Source of the DNA: Paenibacillus tyrphae
GTDB lineage: Bacteria > Bacillota > Bacilli > Paenibacillales > NBRC-103111
DNA length: 64,000 nt
Assembly: GCF_027925525.1 (NCBI RefSeq)
Contig: NZ_BSDJ01000010.1
Coordinates: 186,001 to 250,000 of the forward strand
Direction: 5' to 3'
The translations under genes and the position numbers were made by a program. The notes beneath the pieces are model-generated. The model was not told where the DNA came from. It did not search any database and saw only the letters and a program-made list of their open reading frames with translations. Positions 7,277 through 14,953 of this stretch are shown here, one piece after another; position 1 is the stretch's first letter; each line of letters starts with the position of its first letter.

Positions 7277-8536
7277 ATGATCGAACGCAAAGGCTTTTGG
7301 CAGAGCGGGCACAAGGGATCGTTGTTCAGTTCGTTTTTGTACTTCGATATGAGCTTTATGGTTTGGGTTTTGCTCGGACCGCTCGCCGTGATTATCGCAG
7401 GGGAATTCGAGCTGAATGCCGCGGAAAAAGCGAATCTGGTGGCCCTGCCGACTCTGGGCGGGTCGGTCCTGCGGCTGGTGCTCGGCTATTTGACGGATAA
7501 AATCGGGCCGAAGCTGACTGGCCAGATTGGACTGGGGATCACGCTCGTCCCGTTATGGTGGGGCTGGCAGTTTGCGGATACGATCGGCGAGATGTATGCG
7601 ATCGCGCTGTTGCTCGGCATTGCCGGAGCCAGCTTCGCGGCTGCCCTGCCGCTGGCGAGCCGATGGTACCCGCCGCAGTATCAGGGGCTCGCGATGGGGA
7701 TTGCCGGCGCGGGGAACAGCGGGACGATCTTCGCAACGCTGTTTGCGAACCGGATCGCCCAGTACTATGGGGACTGGCACGTCGTATTCGGGATCGCGAT
7801 GATTCCGATCGCTTTGACGTTGATCGTGTTTTCGATTCTGGCGAAAGACAGCCCGGATCAGCCCGCGCCCAAAAAGCTGACCGACTACAGGAAGGTGCTG
7901 AAGCAAAGGGATGCTTGGTTGTTTTGTCTCTTGTACGGCGTGACCTTCGGCGGTTTCGTCGGCTTGTCCACCTATCTGACGATCTTTTTCAATACGCAGT
8001 ACGGGCTGTCTCCGGTGAAAGCCGCCGATTTTACTACCTTATGCGTCATTGGCGGGAGCTTCTTCCGTCCGGTCGGCGGCTGGCTGGCCGATAAGATCGG
8101 CGGAATCCGGATGCTGATGGGTCTATACGGAGTCGTCGCTCTGCTGATGGCGGGCCTCTCCACCCTGCCGCCACTTGCGGTAACGACGGCGCTGCTCTTC
8201 ACGGCCATGATGTGTCTGGGCATGGGCAACGGCTCGGTGTTCCAGCTCGTTCCCCAACGCTTCCGAGAGGAGATCGGGATCGTTACCGGCATTGTCGGCG
8301 CGGCCGGAGGGCTTGGAGGATTTTTTCTGCCCAAAATTCTCGGCAACCTGAAGCTCGCCACCGGCTCTTTTGCATCCGGATTTCTGATCCTAAGCGTCAT
8401 CGCGCTTTCGTGCGTCGTATTGGTGGCGGTGGTCCAAGGCCATTGGAAACGCACCTGGATCGGAGAAGGCGGCAAAGTGAGCGTGTCCCACAGTTCCCAC
8501 AGGGAAGCGGTAGGAGCCGAAGTTCCTGTACAGTAA
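7277..8536 (+). CDS. nasA: Nitrate transporter, MFS NarK/NasA family
   Basis: 419 residues, about 12 membrane helices. The nitrate/nitrite-porter signatures are present: AGAGNSGTIFATLFANRIAQ in helix 5 and GMGNGSVFQLVPQRF in helix 11. The family arginines lie in LGGSVLRLVLGYLTDKIGPK and the second-half repeat FFRPVGGWLADKIGG. It imports nitrate across the cytoplasmic membrane for assimilation. It is the first gene after the ANTAR leader and is followed 35 bases later by nirB, so the antiterminator controls the whole set. The C-terminal tail is polar. The ATG follows an AGGGAAAAGGAGAGATCCAT ribosome region. Confidence 0.92.
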   Translation: MIERKGFWQSGHKGSLFSSFLYFDMSFMVWVLLGPLAVIIAGEFELNAAEKANLVALPTLGGSVLRLVLGYLTDKIGPKLTGQIGLGITLVPLWWGWQFADTIGEMYAIALLLGIAGASFAAALPLASRWYPPQYQGLAMGIAGAGNSGTIFATLFANRIAQYYGDWHVVFGIAMIPIALTLIVFSILAKDSPDQPAPKKLTDYRKVLKQRDAWLFCLLYGVTFGGFVGLSTYLTIFFNTQYGLSPVKAADFTTLCVIGGSFFRPVGGWLADKIGGIRMLMGLYGVVALLMAGLSTLPPLAVTTALLFTAMMCLGMGNGSVFQLVPQRFREEIGIVTGIVGAAGGLGGFFLPKILGNLKLATGSFASGFLILSVIALSCVVLVAVVQGHWKRTWIGEGGKVSVSHSSHREAVGAEVPVQ

Positions 8537-8571
8537 GTCGTTGATTCCCTTAATGAAAGGATGATTGCTCC

Positions 8572-10992
8572 ATGTCGAACAAACAAAAGCTCGTACTCGT
8601 CGGGAACGGAATGGCCGGGGTCAACGTGATTGAGCATCTGCTCAAGCTGGCTCCGGGCAACTATGAAATTACGATTTTCGGCAGCGAGCCTCATCCAAAC
8701 TATAACCGGATTCTGCTGTCCTACGTGCTTGCGGGCGATTCCAGCGTACAGGATATCGTCATTCATCCTTGGGACTGGTACAGAGAGAACGGGATCACTT
8801 TGTATACCGGGCATACCGTGACGGGCATCGATACGCAGGCGCGGATGGTCACGAGCGACCAAGGGGTTACGGTTGCTTACGACAAGCTGATTCTGGCCAC
8901 CGGTTCGAATCCGTTCATGCTGCCGCTGCCGGGCGCGGACAAGGAAGGCGTGATGGCATACCGCACGATCCGCGACTGCGAGATGATGATCGATGCGGCC
9001 CGAAAATACAAGAAAGCCGTCGTTATTGGCGGTGGGCTGCTCGGGTTGGAAGCGGCGAGAGGGTTTCTGAACCTCGGGATGAAGGTGGATGTTGTCCATA
9101 TCGGAGATATGCTGATGGAACGCCAGTTGGACCGTACGGCCTCCAAGCTGCTGCAGGAGGCGCTGGAAGCGCAGGGCATGAACTTTTTGCTGGAGAAGCA
9201 GTCCGCCGAAATCGTCGGAGACCAGCGGGTAGCGGGACTCAAATTCAAGGACGGCAGCGTGGCGGAAGCGGACCTTGTCGTCATGGCCGTCGGGATTCGC
9301 CCGAACGTCGAGCTGGCCAAGTCGATCGGGCTCGAAGTCAATCCCGGCATCGTCGTGAACGATTACATGCAAACGAGCATGCCGGACATTTATGCGGTCG
9401 GCGAATGCGCGATGCACCGCGGGGTTGTATACGGCCTTGTCGCCCCGCTCTATGAGCAGGGGGCGGTGCTTGCGAAGCATTTGGCGGCGGTGGAGACGGC
9501 TCCGTACGAAGGCTCGATCGTGTACACGAAGCTTAAGGTGTCCGGCGTGGACGTATTTTCGGGCGGTCAATTTCTGGAGAGCGCGGGGTGTAAGACAATC
9601 CGCGTGCACGACGAATATTCGGGCGTCTACAAAAAGGTCGTGATCCGCGACAACAAAATGATCGGCGCGGTGCTGTTCGGGGATACGTCGGACGGCACGC
9701 GGCTGATACAGATGATCCGCGACGGCTCCGACATCAGCGGCATGGAGAAGGCATCCATCCTTCGGGATTCCGCCGATTCGGGAGGGAGCGCCGGTTCCGG
9801 TGTCGCCTCGATGAGCGACGATACGATCGTTTGCGGCTGCAACGGTGTCAGCAAAGGCGCGATCTGCTCGGCCATCCGGGAGCAGGGGCTGACGTCGGTC
9901 GAGGAAGTGAAGAACTGTACCGGCGCTTCACGTTCCTGTGGGGGCTGCAAGCCGTTGGTCGGCGAACTGCTGGCCTATACCTTGGGCGATTCCTACGATA
10001 GCGCGACCGTCAAAGAAACGATGTGCGGCTGTACGGAGCACTCCCGGGAAGAGATTGTGGCTGCCATTCGCGAGAAAGGACTGGGCTACGTCCGAGAGGT
10101 GATGAACGTGCTCAGCTGGAAAACGGAGGCGGGCTGCTCGAAGTGCCGCCCTGCGCTTAATTATTACTTGGGTATGGTGCATCCGACTGTTTACGAGGAT
10201 GACCGTGCCTCCCGGTTCGTGAACGAGCGGATGCACGCCAATATCCAGAAGGACGGCACGTATTCCGTTGTGCCCCGGATGTATGGCGGCGTAACGAGTC
10301 CGGCCGAGCTGAAGCGGATCGCCGAGGTGGCGGAGAAATTAAACGTCTCGACGGTGAAGCTGACCGGCGGCCAACGGATTGATCTGCTGGGCGTGAAGAA
10401 GGAGGATTTGACCCGCATGTGGGAGGAACTGGATATGCCGTCCGGGTATGCCTACGGGAAGGCACTCCGTACCGTCAAAACATGCGTCGGCGCGGACTAT
10501 TGCCGGTTCGGCACCGCCGATTCGATGGGCATGGGCATCCGGCTGGAGAAGCGCTTCGAACGGCTGAACACGCCGGCCAAGGTGAAGATGGCCGTGTCCG
10601 GGTGCCCGCGAAATTGCGCGGAATCCGTTATTAAAGACCTGGGCGTCGTCGCCATCGACGGAGGCTGGGAGCTGTATGCGGGCGGCAACGGCGGCGTGAA
10701 GGTGCGGGCTGGGGATCTTTTGACCACGGTGAAGACGGAAGATGAAGTCGTGGAGTATACGGAGGCGTACCTGCAATATTACCGCGAGAACGCCAACTAC
10801 GGCGAACGGACCAGCGAATGGGTCAAGCGGGTCGGCATCGAAAGCATCCGCCAGATCGTCGAGAATGCGGAGGAGCGCCAAGCGCTCTGCGAGCGAATGG
10901 ACATCACCCTGTCGGTCACGAAGGACCCTTGGAAAGAAGCGATCGAAAGCGAGAAAATTCAAAAAGACCTCTACGAAGTCGTTGAGCTGTAA
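8572..10992 (+). CDS. nirB: Assimilatory nitrite reductase [NAD(P)H], large subunit
   Basis: 806 residues, full length. Residues 1-320 are the FAD/NAD(P)H-binding part (LVLVGNGMAGVNVIEHLLKL; AVVIGGGLLGLEAARG). Near residues 420-470 is a BFD-like [2Fe-2S] domain (CGCNGVSKGAICSAI ... CGGCKP). A second cysteine cluster follows (CGCTEHSREE ... CSKCRP). The C-terminal half is the sirohaem/[4Fe-4S] domain, with ligands in TCVGADYCRFGT (near 637-643) and VSGCPRNCAES (near 676). It reduces nitrite to ammonium with six electrons from NAD(P)H in the cytosol, paired with NirD. Sirohaem is needed, but no sirohaem methyltransferase gene (nasF type) is linked here. Confidence 0.95.
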   Translation: MSNKQKLVLVGNGMAGVNVIEHLLKLAPGNYEITIFGSEPHPNYNRILLSYVLAGDSSVQDIVIHPWDWYRENGITLYTGHTVTGIDTQARMVTSDQGVTVAYDKLILATGSNPFMLPLPGADKEGVMAYRTIRDCEMMIDAARKYKKAVVIGGGLLGLEAARGFLNLGMKVDVVHIGDMLMERQLDRTASKLLQEALEAQGMNFLLEKQSAEIVGDQRVAGLKFKDGSVAEADLVVMAVGIRPNVELAKSIGLEVNPGIVVNDYMQTSMPDIYAVGECAMHRGVVYGLVAPLYEQGAVLAKHLAAVETAPYEGSIVYTKLKVSGVDVFSGGQFLESAGCKTIRVHDEYSGVYKKVVIRDNKMIGAVLFGDTSDGTRLIQMIRDGSDISGMEKASILRDSADSGGSAGSGVASMSDDTIVCGCNGVSKGAICSAIREQGLTSVEEVKNCTGASRSCGGCKPLVGELLAYTLGDSYDSATVKETMCGCTEHSREEIVAAIREKGLGYVREVMNVLSWKTEAGCSKCRPALNYYLGMVHPTVYEDDRASRFVNERMHANIQKDGTYSVVPRMYGGVTSPAELKRIAEVAEKLNVSTVKLTGGQRIDLLGVKKEDLTRMWEELDMPSGYAYGKALRTVKTCVGADYCRFGTADSMGMGIRLEKRFERLNTPAKVKMAVSGCPRNCAESVIKDLGVVAIDGGWELYAGGNGGVKVRAGDLLTTVKTEDEVVEYTEAYLQYYRENANYGERTSEWVKRVGIESIRQIVENAEERQALCERMDITLSVTKDPWKEAIESEKIQKDLYEVVEL

Positions 10993-11005
10993 GGAGGAGA
11001 AGCGC

Positions 11006-11362
11006 ATGAGCGTAACACAGGAAAGGGAAAGCATCGTTTGGATCTGGGCGGCCTTATACGAGGAGCTGCCGGTCAATACCGGGAAGACGGTCCGTTATCA
11101 GGGCGACGAAGTGGCGCTGTTCCGGCTTGGCAGCGGCAGCGTCAAAGCGATCCGAAACCGTTGTCCGCATAAGAATGGGGTTCTGGCGGAAGGGATTGTC
11201 TGCGGCGAGCATGTGTTCTGCCCGATGCATGATCGCAGGATCGACCTTTCCTCCGGACTCGTTCAGGCGCCGGATACGGGATGCGTTCGCACCTATGCGA
11301 CCAAAATACAAGATGGAGCCGTCTATATCGGGTTTCCGGCACCGGCAGAAAAGGCCGGCTGA
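11006..11362 (+). CDS. nirD: Nitrite reductase small subunit, Rieske-type
   Basis: 118 residues from ATG 11006, which follows AAGGAGG; it begins 13 bases after the nirB stop. It is a Rieske fold with both cluster-binding boxes: NRCPHKNGVLAEG (C-x-H) and HVFCPMHDRRIDL (C-x2-H). Many NirD proteins have lost these residues, so here a [2Fe-2S] cluster is likely retained. It assembles with NirB in the assimilatory nitrite reductase. The ending APAEKAG is unremarkable. Confidence 0.92.
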   Translation: MSVTQERESIVWIWAALYEELPVNTGKTVRYQGDEVALFRLGSGSVKAIRNRCPHKNGVLAEGIVCGEHVFCPMHDRRIDLSSGLVQAPDTGCVRTYATKIQDGAVYIGFPAPAEKAG

Positions 11363-11389
11363 TGTGATGTTCACGGGGGTGCGACGACG

Positions 11390-13570
11390 ATGGCGAATGC
11401 GCCGGATTTGTTAAGTACGAAGGCAGCGGCGAGCGGGGAAACAGCCGCAAAAACAAGCACGGCGGAAAGTCGGTCATCGCACTGCTGCTTTTGCAGTATG
11501 CAATGCCAGATGGTGTTGACTCCCAGCGATGATAGTCCGGGCCTGGTCATTAAGCCGAGCCCGGATTTTCCGGTGGCTGCGGGGCGTCTGTGCCAGAAAG
11601 GGCTTAATGCCCTGGAGCATGTGCTTCATCCGGAACGGATTACCGAGCCTTTGCGAAGGGTGGACCGGTTTGAGTCTGTCGTTTCGCGAGGCGCTGCGGC
11701 AGGCGGGCTTCGCCCGGAATCTTGGGATACTGCCTTGAAGGAGATTGCCGGGCAAATCCGTCGTATCCAAGCGAAATACGGCAACGACGCGGTTGCCGTC
11801 TATGGCGGGGGCTCGCTGACCAACGAGGTCGGCTACCTGCTCGGCAAGTTTGCGCGGGTGGCGCTGAAAACGAAATATATCGACTACAACGGGCGGTATT
11901 GCATGTCCTCGGCGGCGGCTGCCGCCAATCAGGCTTTCGGCCTCGACCGGGGCATGACGATGCCGCTTCATGAAATTCCGCACGCGCGGTACATTATCCT
12001 CGCCGGCACGAATATTGCGGAATGCCAGCCGACTATGATGCCTTACCTGCTGGCGGCCAAGAAGAACGGCGCCACGATCGTCACCGTCGATCCGCGCAAT
12101 ACGATGACCTCGAAGGCAGCGGACATTCACGTGCGGCTGCAGCCGGGCTTTGACTCTGTATTCGTCAACGGCTTGCTTCATGTGATCGTGGCGGAAAAGC
12201 TGTACGCGGAATCGTTTGTCCGCGAGCGAACGCACGGCTTCGAGCAGCTTGTCGAGACCGTTAAGGCCTATACGCCGGATTATGTCGAGCGGTTGACCGG
12301 CGTTCTCGAAGGCGTCGTTCGCACCATTGCCCGCGGATTTGCCAAGGCGGAAACGGGGATTGTGCTTACGGCGCGGGGACTGGAGCAGCAGGTCAACGGC
12401 GTGGAGAATACGCTCAATTACATCAATCTGGCCTTGATCACCGGCAAAATCGGCCGGACCGGCTGCGGCTACGGCGCGGTGACCGGCCAAGCGAACGGAC
12501 AGGGCGGCCGCGAGCACGGACAGAAGGCGGACCAGCTTCCCGGCTACCGCCTGATCGAGGACCCGGCCGCTCGCGAGCATGTGGCGAAGGTGTGGGGGAT
12601 CGACCCGACTGAGCTGCCGGGCAAGGGCGTCTCTGCCTACGAAATGCTGCAAAAAATCGACGAAGGCGAAATCAAAGCGATGATCGTACTCGGCTCCAAT
12701 CCGGTTGTATCGAGTCCCAACAATTCGATGGTCGAGCGCGCCCTGCGGAAGCTGGAGCTGCTTGTGGTCATCGACTTGTTCGAGACCGAAACCGCACGTT
12801 ATGCCCATTGGTTGTTGCCCGGATCTTCGTTTCTGGAGGGGGAAGGCACCCTGACGAATTTGGAAGGCCGAGTGTTCCACCGGGGAAAGGTGCTTGAACC
12901 GCCGGGGAACAGCAGGCTGGACTACGAAGTCCTATGCAACTTGGCAGAAGAGCTGGGGAGAGGGGCTTTTTTTCGCTATGGCGGCATTGAGGAAGTCTTT
13001 AATGAATTGGCTATGGCGACAGCCGGGGGCAAGGCGGATTACAGCGGCATCACGTATGAACGGCTGAAGCGGGAGAAGGGCATATTTTGGCCTTGTCCGG
13101 CACCTGAGCATCCGGGTACGCCTTATTTGTTTCAGGAACGCTTCCATCATCCCGACGGGAAAGCCAGACTGTTCGGCATCACGCCCAAAATGCCTGCGGA
13201 GCCGGCCGACCGCGACTATCCGTATGTGCTGACAACCGGGCGCGTAGCGAGTCATTACTTAAGCGGCGCGCAAACGAGGCGCACCGAGGGACTGAACAAA
13301 AAAGCGCCAGTACCCGTGGCGGAAATTCATCCTTGGCTGGCGCAAAAGATTGGCTTGCGTCTGGAGGACCGCATCCGGATCACGAGCCGTCGAGGCTCGT
13401 TGGTGTTTCAAGCGAAGGTGACGGAAGGTATCCAGCCGCGTACGGTGTTCGTGCCTTTTCATTGGGGGGAGCAGCTGTCGGTAAACCGGCTGACCAACGA
13501 CGCCTTGGACCCGATCAGCAGGATGCCGGAATTTAAGCTGTGTGCCGTGAAGGTGGAGCGTGTGCCGTAG
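11390..13570 (+). CDS. nasC: Assimilatory nitrate reductase catalytic subunit, molybdopterin
   Basis: 726 residues, similar to Bacillus NasC (about 710). The N-terminal [4Fe-4S] ligands are C32, C35, C39 and C68 (CCFCSMQC ... GRLCQKG). Bis-MGD-binding segments follow: YNGRYCMSSAAAAANQAFG (the cysteine is the probable Mo ligand), LAGTNIAECQPTMMPYL, VLGSNPVVSSPNN and the C-terminal VLTTGRVASHYLSGAQTRR. It reduces nitrate to nitrite in the cytosol. No NasB-type flavoprotein electron donor is encoded beside it and no C-terminal BFD domain is visible, so electrons must come from another protein. The ribosome site is weak (GGGGGTG), suggesting coupling to nirD. Confidence 0.93.
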   Translation: MANAPDLLSTKAAASGETAAKTSTAESRSSHCCFCSMQCQMVLTPSDDSPGLVIKPSPDFPVAAGRLCQKGLNALEHVLHPERITEPLRRVDRFESVVSRGAAAGGLRPESWDTALKEIAGQIRRIQAKYGNDAVAVYGGGSLTNEVGYLLGKFARVALKTKYIDYNGRYCMSSAAAAANQAFGLDRGMTMPLHEIPHARYIILAGTNIAECQPTMMPYLLAAKKNGATIVTVDPRNTMTSKAADIHVRLQPGFDSVFVNGLLHVIVAEKLYAESFVRERTHGFEQLVETVKAYTPDYVERLTGVLEGVVRTIARGFAKAETGIVLTARGLEQQVNGVENTLNYINLALITGKIGRTGCGYGAVTGQANGQGGREHGQKADQLPGYRLIEDPAAREHVAKVWGIDPTELPGKGVSAYEMLQKIDEGEIKAMIVLGSNPVVSSPNNSMVERALRKLELLVVIDLFETETARYAHWLLPGSSFLEGEGTLTNLEGRVFHRGKVLEPPGNSRLDYEVLCNLAEELGRGAFFRYGGIEEVFNELAMATAGGKADYSGITYERLKREKGIFWPCPAPEHPGTPYLFQERFHHPDGKARLFGITPKMPAEPADRDYPYVLTTGRVASHYLSGAQTRRTEGLNKKAPVPVAEIHPWLAQKIGLRLEDRIRITSRRGSLVFQAKVTEGIQPRTVFVPFHWGEQLSVNRLTNDALDPISRMPEFKLCAVKVERVP

Positions 13571-13623
13571 TTGTAAGGGGATTTTTATTAGTTTGCATGT
13601 AACTGCTATTTCACTGTTATCTG

Positions 13624-13673
13624 AGAGCAATCTTCCGAACCATGGTTAAAGTGGTGAGAGGGTTGCTCTTTTT
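13624..13673 (+). terminator. Terminator of the nas operon
   Basis: AGAGCAATC pairs with GGTTGCTCT (one T-G wobble) and is followed by TTTTT. The long loop carries a smaller AACCATGGTT palindrome. It lies 53 bases after the nasC stop. Confidence 0.75.
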
Positions 13674-13728
13674 GTATGTTTGGGTATATCGCGAAAACCT
13701 GTTTTGGTCGCATGAAATGTTGCGACAA

Positions 13729-13953
13729 TTATACTTCATGCAATTCTTTGTCGTCTTCAAAAACAAGTAATTCATGCAAGTCAATTTCTAGCGCTTTACA
13801 TATTGCGTCTAATGTACTTAAGTGTACGCGGTCAATATTTTCAGAACAGTAGTGATTAATCGTGTTTGGTGTTAATCCTGTTTTTCTTGCTAATTTACGC
13901 TGAGACATTTCTCTTTGTTCGAGTATTTCTTTTAACCGAACCTTAATTGCCAT
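13729..13953 (-). CDS. Small XRE/Cro-CI family HTH regulator
   Basis: 74 residues, essentially one HTH domain: RLKEILEQREMSQRKLARKT then GLTPNTINHYCSEN, LSTLDAICKALEIDLHELLV. The layout matches YozG-type small regulators of Firmicutes, common in prophages and genomic islands. Codon use is AT-rich compared with the nas genes. An inverted repeat (13976-14003) lies just upstream and may be its own operator. The divergent gene is a recombinase remnant, so this is probably a leftover of a mobile region. Confidence 0.88.
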   Translation of the reverse strand: MAIKVRLKEILEQREMSQRKLARKTGLTPNTINHYCSENIDRVHLSTLDAICKALEIDLHELLVFEDDKELHEV

Positions 13954-13975
13954 GTTACTACCTACTCTCCGAACA

Positions 13976-14003
13976 TCTTTTCATAAATTATAAGATGAAA
14001 AGA
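13976..14003. promoter_or_regulatory. Inverted repeat upstream of XRE gene (possible operator)
   Basis: TCTTTTCAT (13976-13984) is a perfect inverted partner of ATGAAAAGA (13995-14003) with a 10-base spacer. It lies 22 bases upstream of the XRE start, where autorepressor sites are usual. Protein binding is inferred. Confidence 0.45.
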
Positions 14004-14046
14004 CGGTAAAAGAAAGAATGTATTGATTGTATCGGCTAGATGATAT

Positions 14047-14074
14047 AAAATGTATTCATTAAATAATACATTTT
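14047..14074. repeat. Perfect 10-bp inverted repeat
   Basis: AAAATGTATT (14047-14056) pairs with AATACATTTT (14065-14074) across an 8-base loop. It lies 54 bases upstream of the recombinase remnant and could be an operator half of the divergent region or a weak terminator. Confidence 0.4.
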
Positions 14075-14127
14075 GTCATTCCTAGTGATTACAAAATTCT
14101 AAATTTCTGTAGCGGAGGGAATTTTCA

Positions 14128-14337
14128 ATGGATGTGATCGGTTATGTTCGAGTCTTCACAGCGGGTCAAGTAAGAAGTGGTTACAGCTTATCGTATCAAC
14201 GGAAAGACACCGAAGCGTATTGTCAGGAGCAATGCAAAGCGTTCACCAGAATACATGTGAAATATAGCAGTTTTTATGGCAGGATGTACCCATATGATGC
14301 TGACGTTGAACTCGACAAGCATCGGGTGATCTTATGA
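14128..14337 (+). pseudogene. Serine recombinase (resolvase) N-terminal remnant
   Basis: 69 residues. The opening MDVIGYVRVFTAGQVRSGYS and the following LSYQ...DTEAYCQEQ match the start of the resolvase catalytic domain of large serine recombinases (I-G-Y-V-R-V-S-T-x-x-Q-x-x-x-G-Y-S-L-x-x-Q). The active-site serine of the R-V-S-T motif is replaced by phenylalanine (V-F-T), and everything after about 45 residues is unlike a recombinase. The product cannot cut DNA. It has a good ribosome site (GGAGGGA) and overlaps the next gene by four bases or so, so it may still be translated as a small protein. Confidence 0.65.
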
Positions 14338-14348
14338 GAGGTGAAGAT

Positions 14349-14594
14349 ATGAATATGAAAGTTACCCTCATGAACAGATTGGATGCCGAGGAACGGGAAC
14401 TGATGCAGCAAATTCAAACGTACGAAGCTTGCACCATGGCCGTCTTAAACATGGCGAGCGATCAAATAAGACCATTACATAAATTTGCGGTGGAAGACAT
14501 TGTTTCGAGCCTTCACCGAATGACTATTGAATTGCAAACAGAATTACTTTATTTAAGGCTAGAAAAGGCACTATGCCAACTTAGTGGGATATAA
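14349..14594 (+). CDS. Small helical hypothetical protein
   Basis: About 81 residues from ATG 14349, which has GAGGTGA just upstream; an earlier in-frame ATG at 14334 overlaps the preceding stop. The sequence is almost entirely helix-forming (LDAEERELMQQIQTYEACTM and VEDIVSSLHRMTIELQTELL), with no signal peptide, zinc site or membrane span. I do not recognise the family. It is probably co-expressed with the recombinase remnant. Confidence 0.5.
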   Translation: MNMKVTLMNRLDAEERELMQQIQTYEACTMAVLNMASDQIRPLHKFAVEDIVSSLHRMTIELQTELLYLRLEKALCQLSGI

Positions 14595-14883
14595 ATGAGA
14601 GTAGGTTATTGCTGGCGTATCTTTGTAGTTTTCCGCTCGAATATCCTACAACAAGGAAAATTCTAGCATACGAAAAAGGGTTGTTTACGGTTAGGTAGGT
14701 ATCTTTATAAAGAATTAAGTTGATTTTTTAAGGTCCACTATATACATAAATTATCTCATAGAGGTATAATTTTACAGGAGAAATATTCTTGAATACATAC
14801 AATGTTCTGCTTCAGTTATCAATGAGTAGAACGATCATTACGATTAAGACAGAGCCCACTTCAAGCCCCTCATTTACGCAAAT
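14595..14883. other. AT-rich intergenic region
   Basis: No firmly supported gene. There is a TATAAT at 14765-14770 and an ACAGGAG at 14774-14780, followed after eight bases by TTG 14789. That TTG opens a 40-codon frame ending at 14911 (starts MNTYNVLLQLSMS). It could be a leader peptide or chance. Nothing else is evident. Confidence 0.4.
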
Positions 14884-14912
14884 TTGTAACTGCTTTGTAA
14901 CCTTCCTATAGT
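14884..14912 (+). promoter_or_regulatory. Promoter of the acyl-CoA ligase cluster
   Basis: TTGTAA (14884-14889), 17-base spacer and TATAGT (14907-14912). The expected transcription start near 14919 rules out the ATG at 14921 as a normal start and supports ATG 14954. Confidence 0.6.
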
Positions 14913-14953
14913 ACAAATGAATGGACAGATCATGGACTATAGGGGTCGAGCAT

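Noticed and set aside
7972-9609. 545-codon minus-strand frame
   Set aside because: It is antisense to nasA and nirB, both certain genes.
14789-14911. 40-codon frame with TTG start after ACAGGAG
   Set aside because: Plausible ribosome site, but the start is weak, the peptide has no features and it runs into the promoter of the next gene. Kept only as a note.
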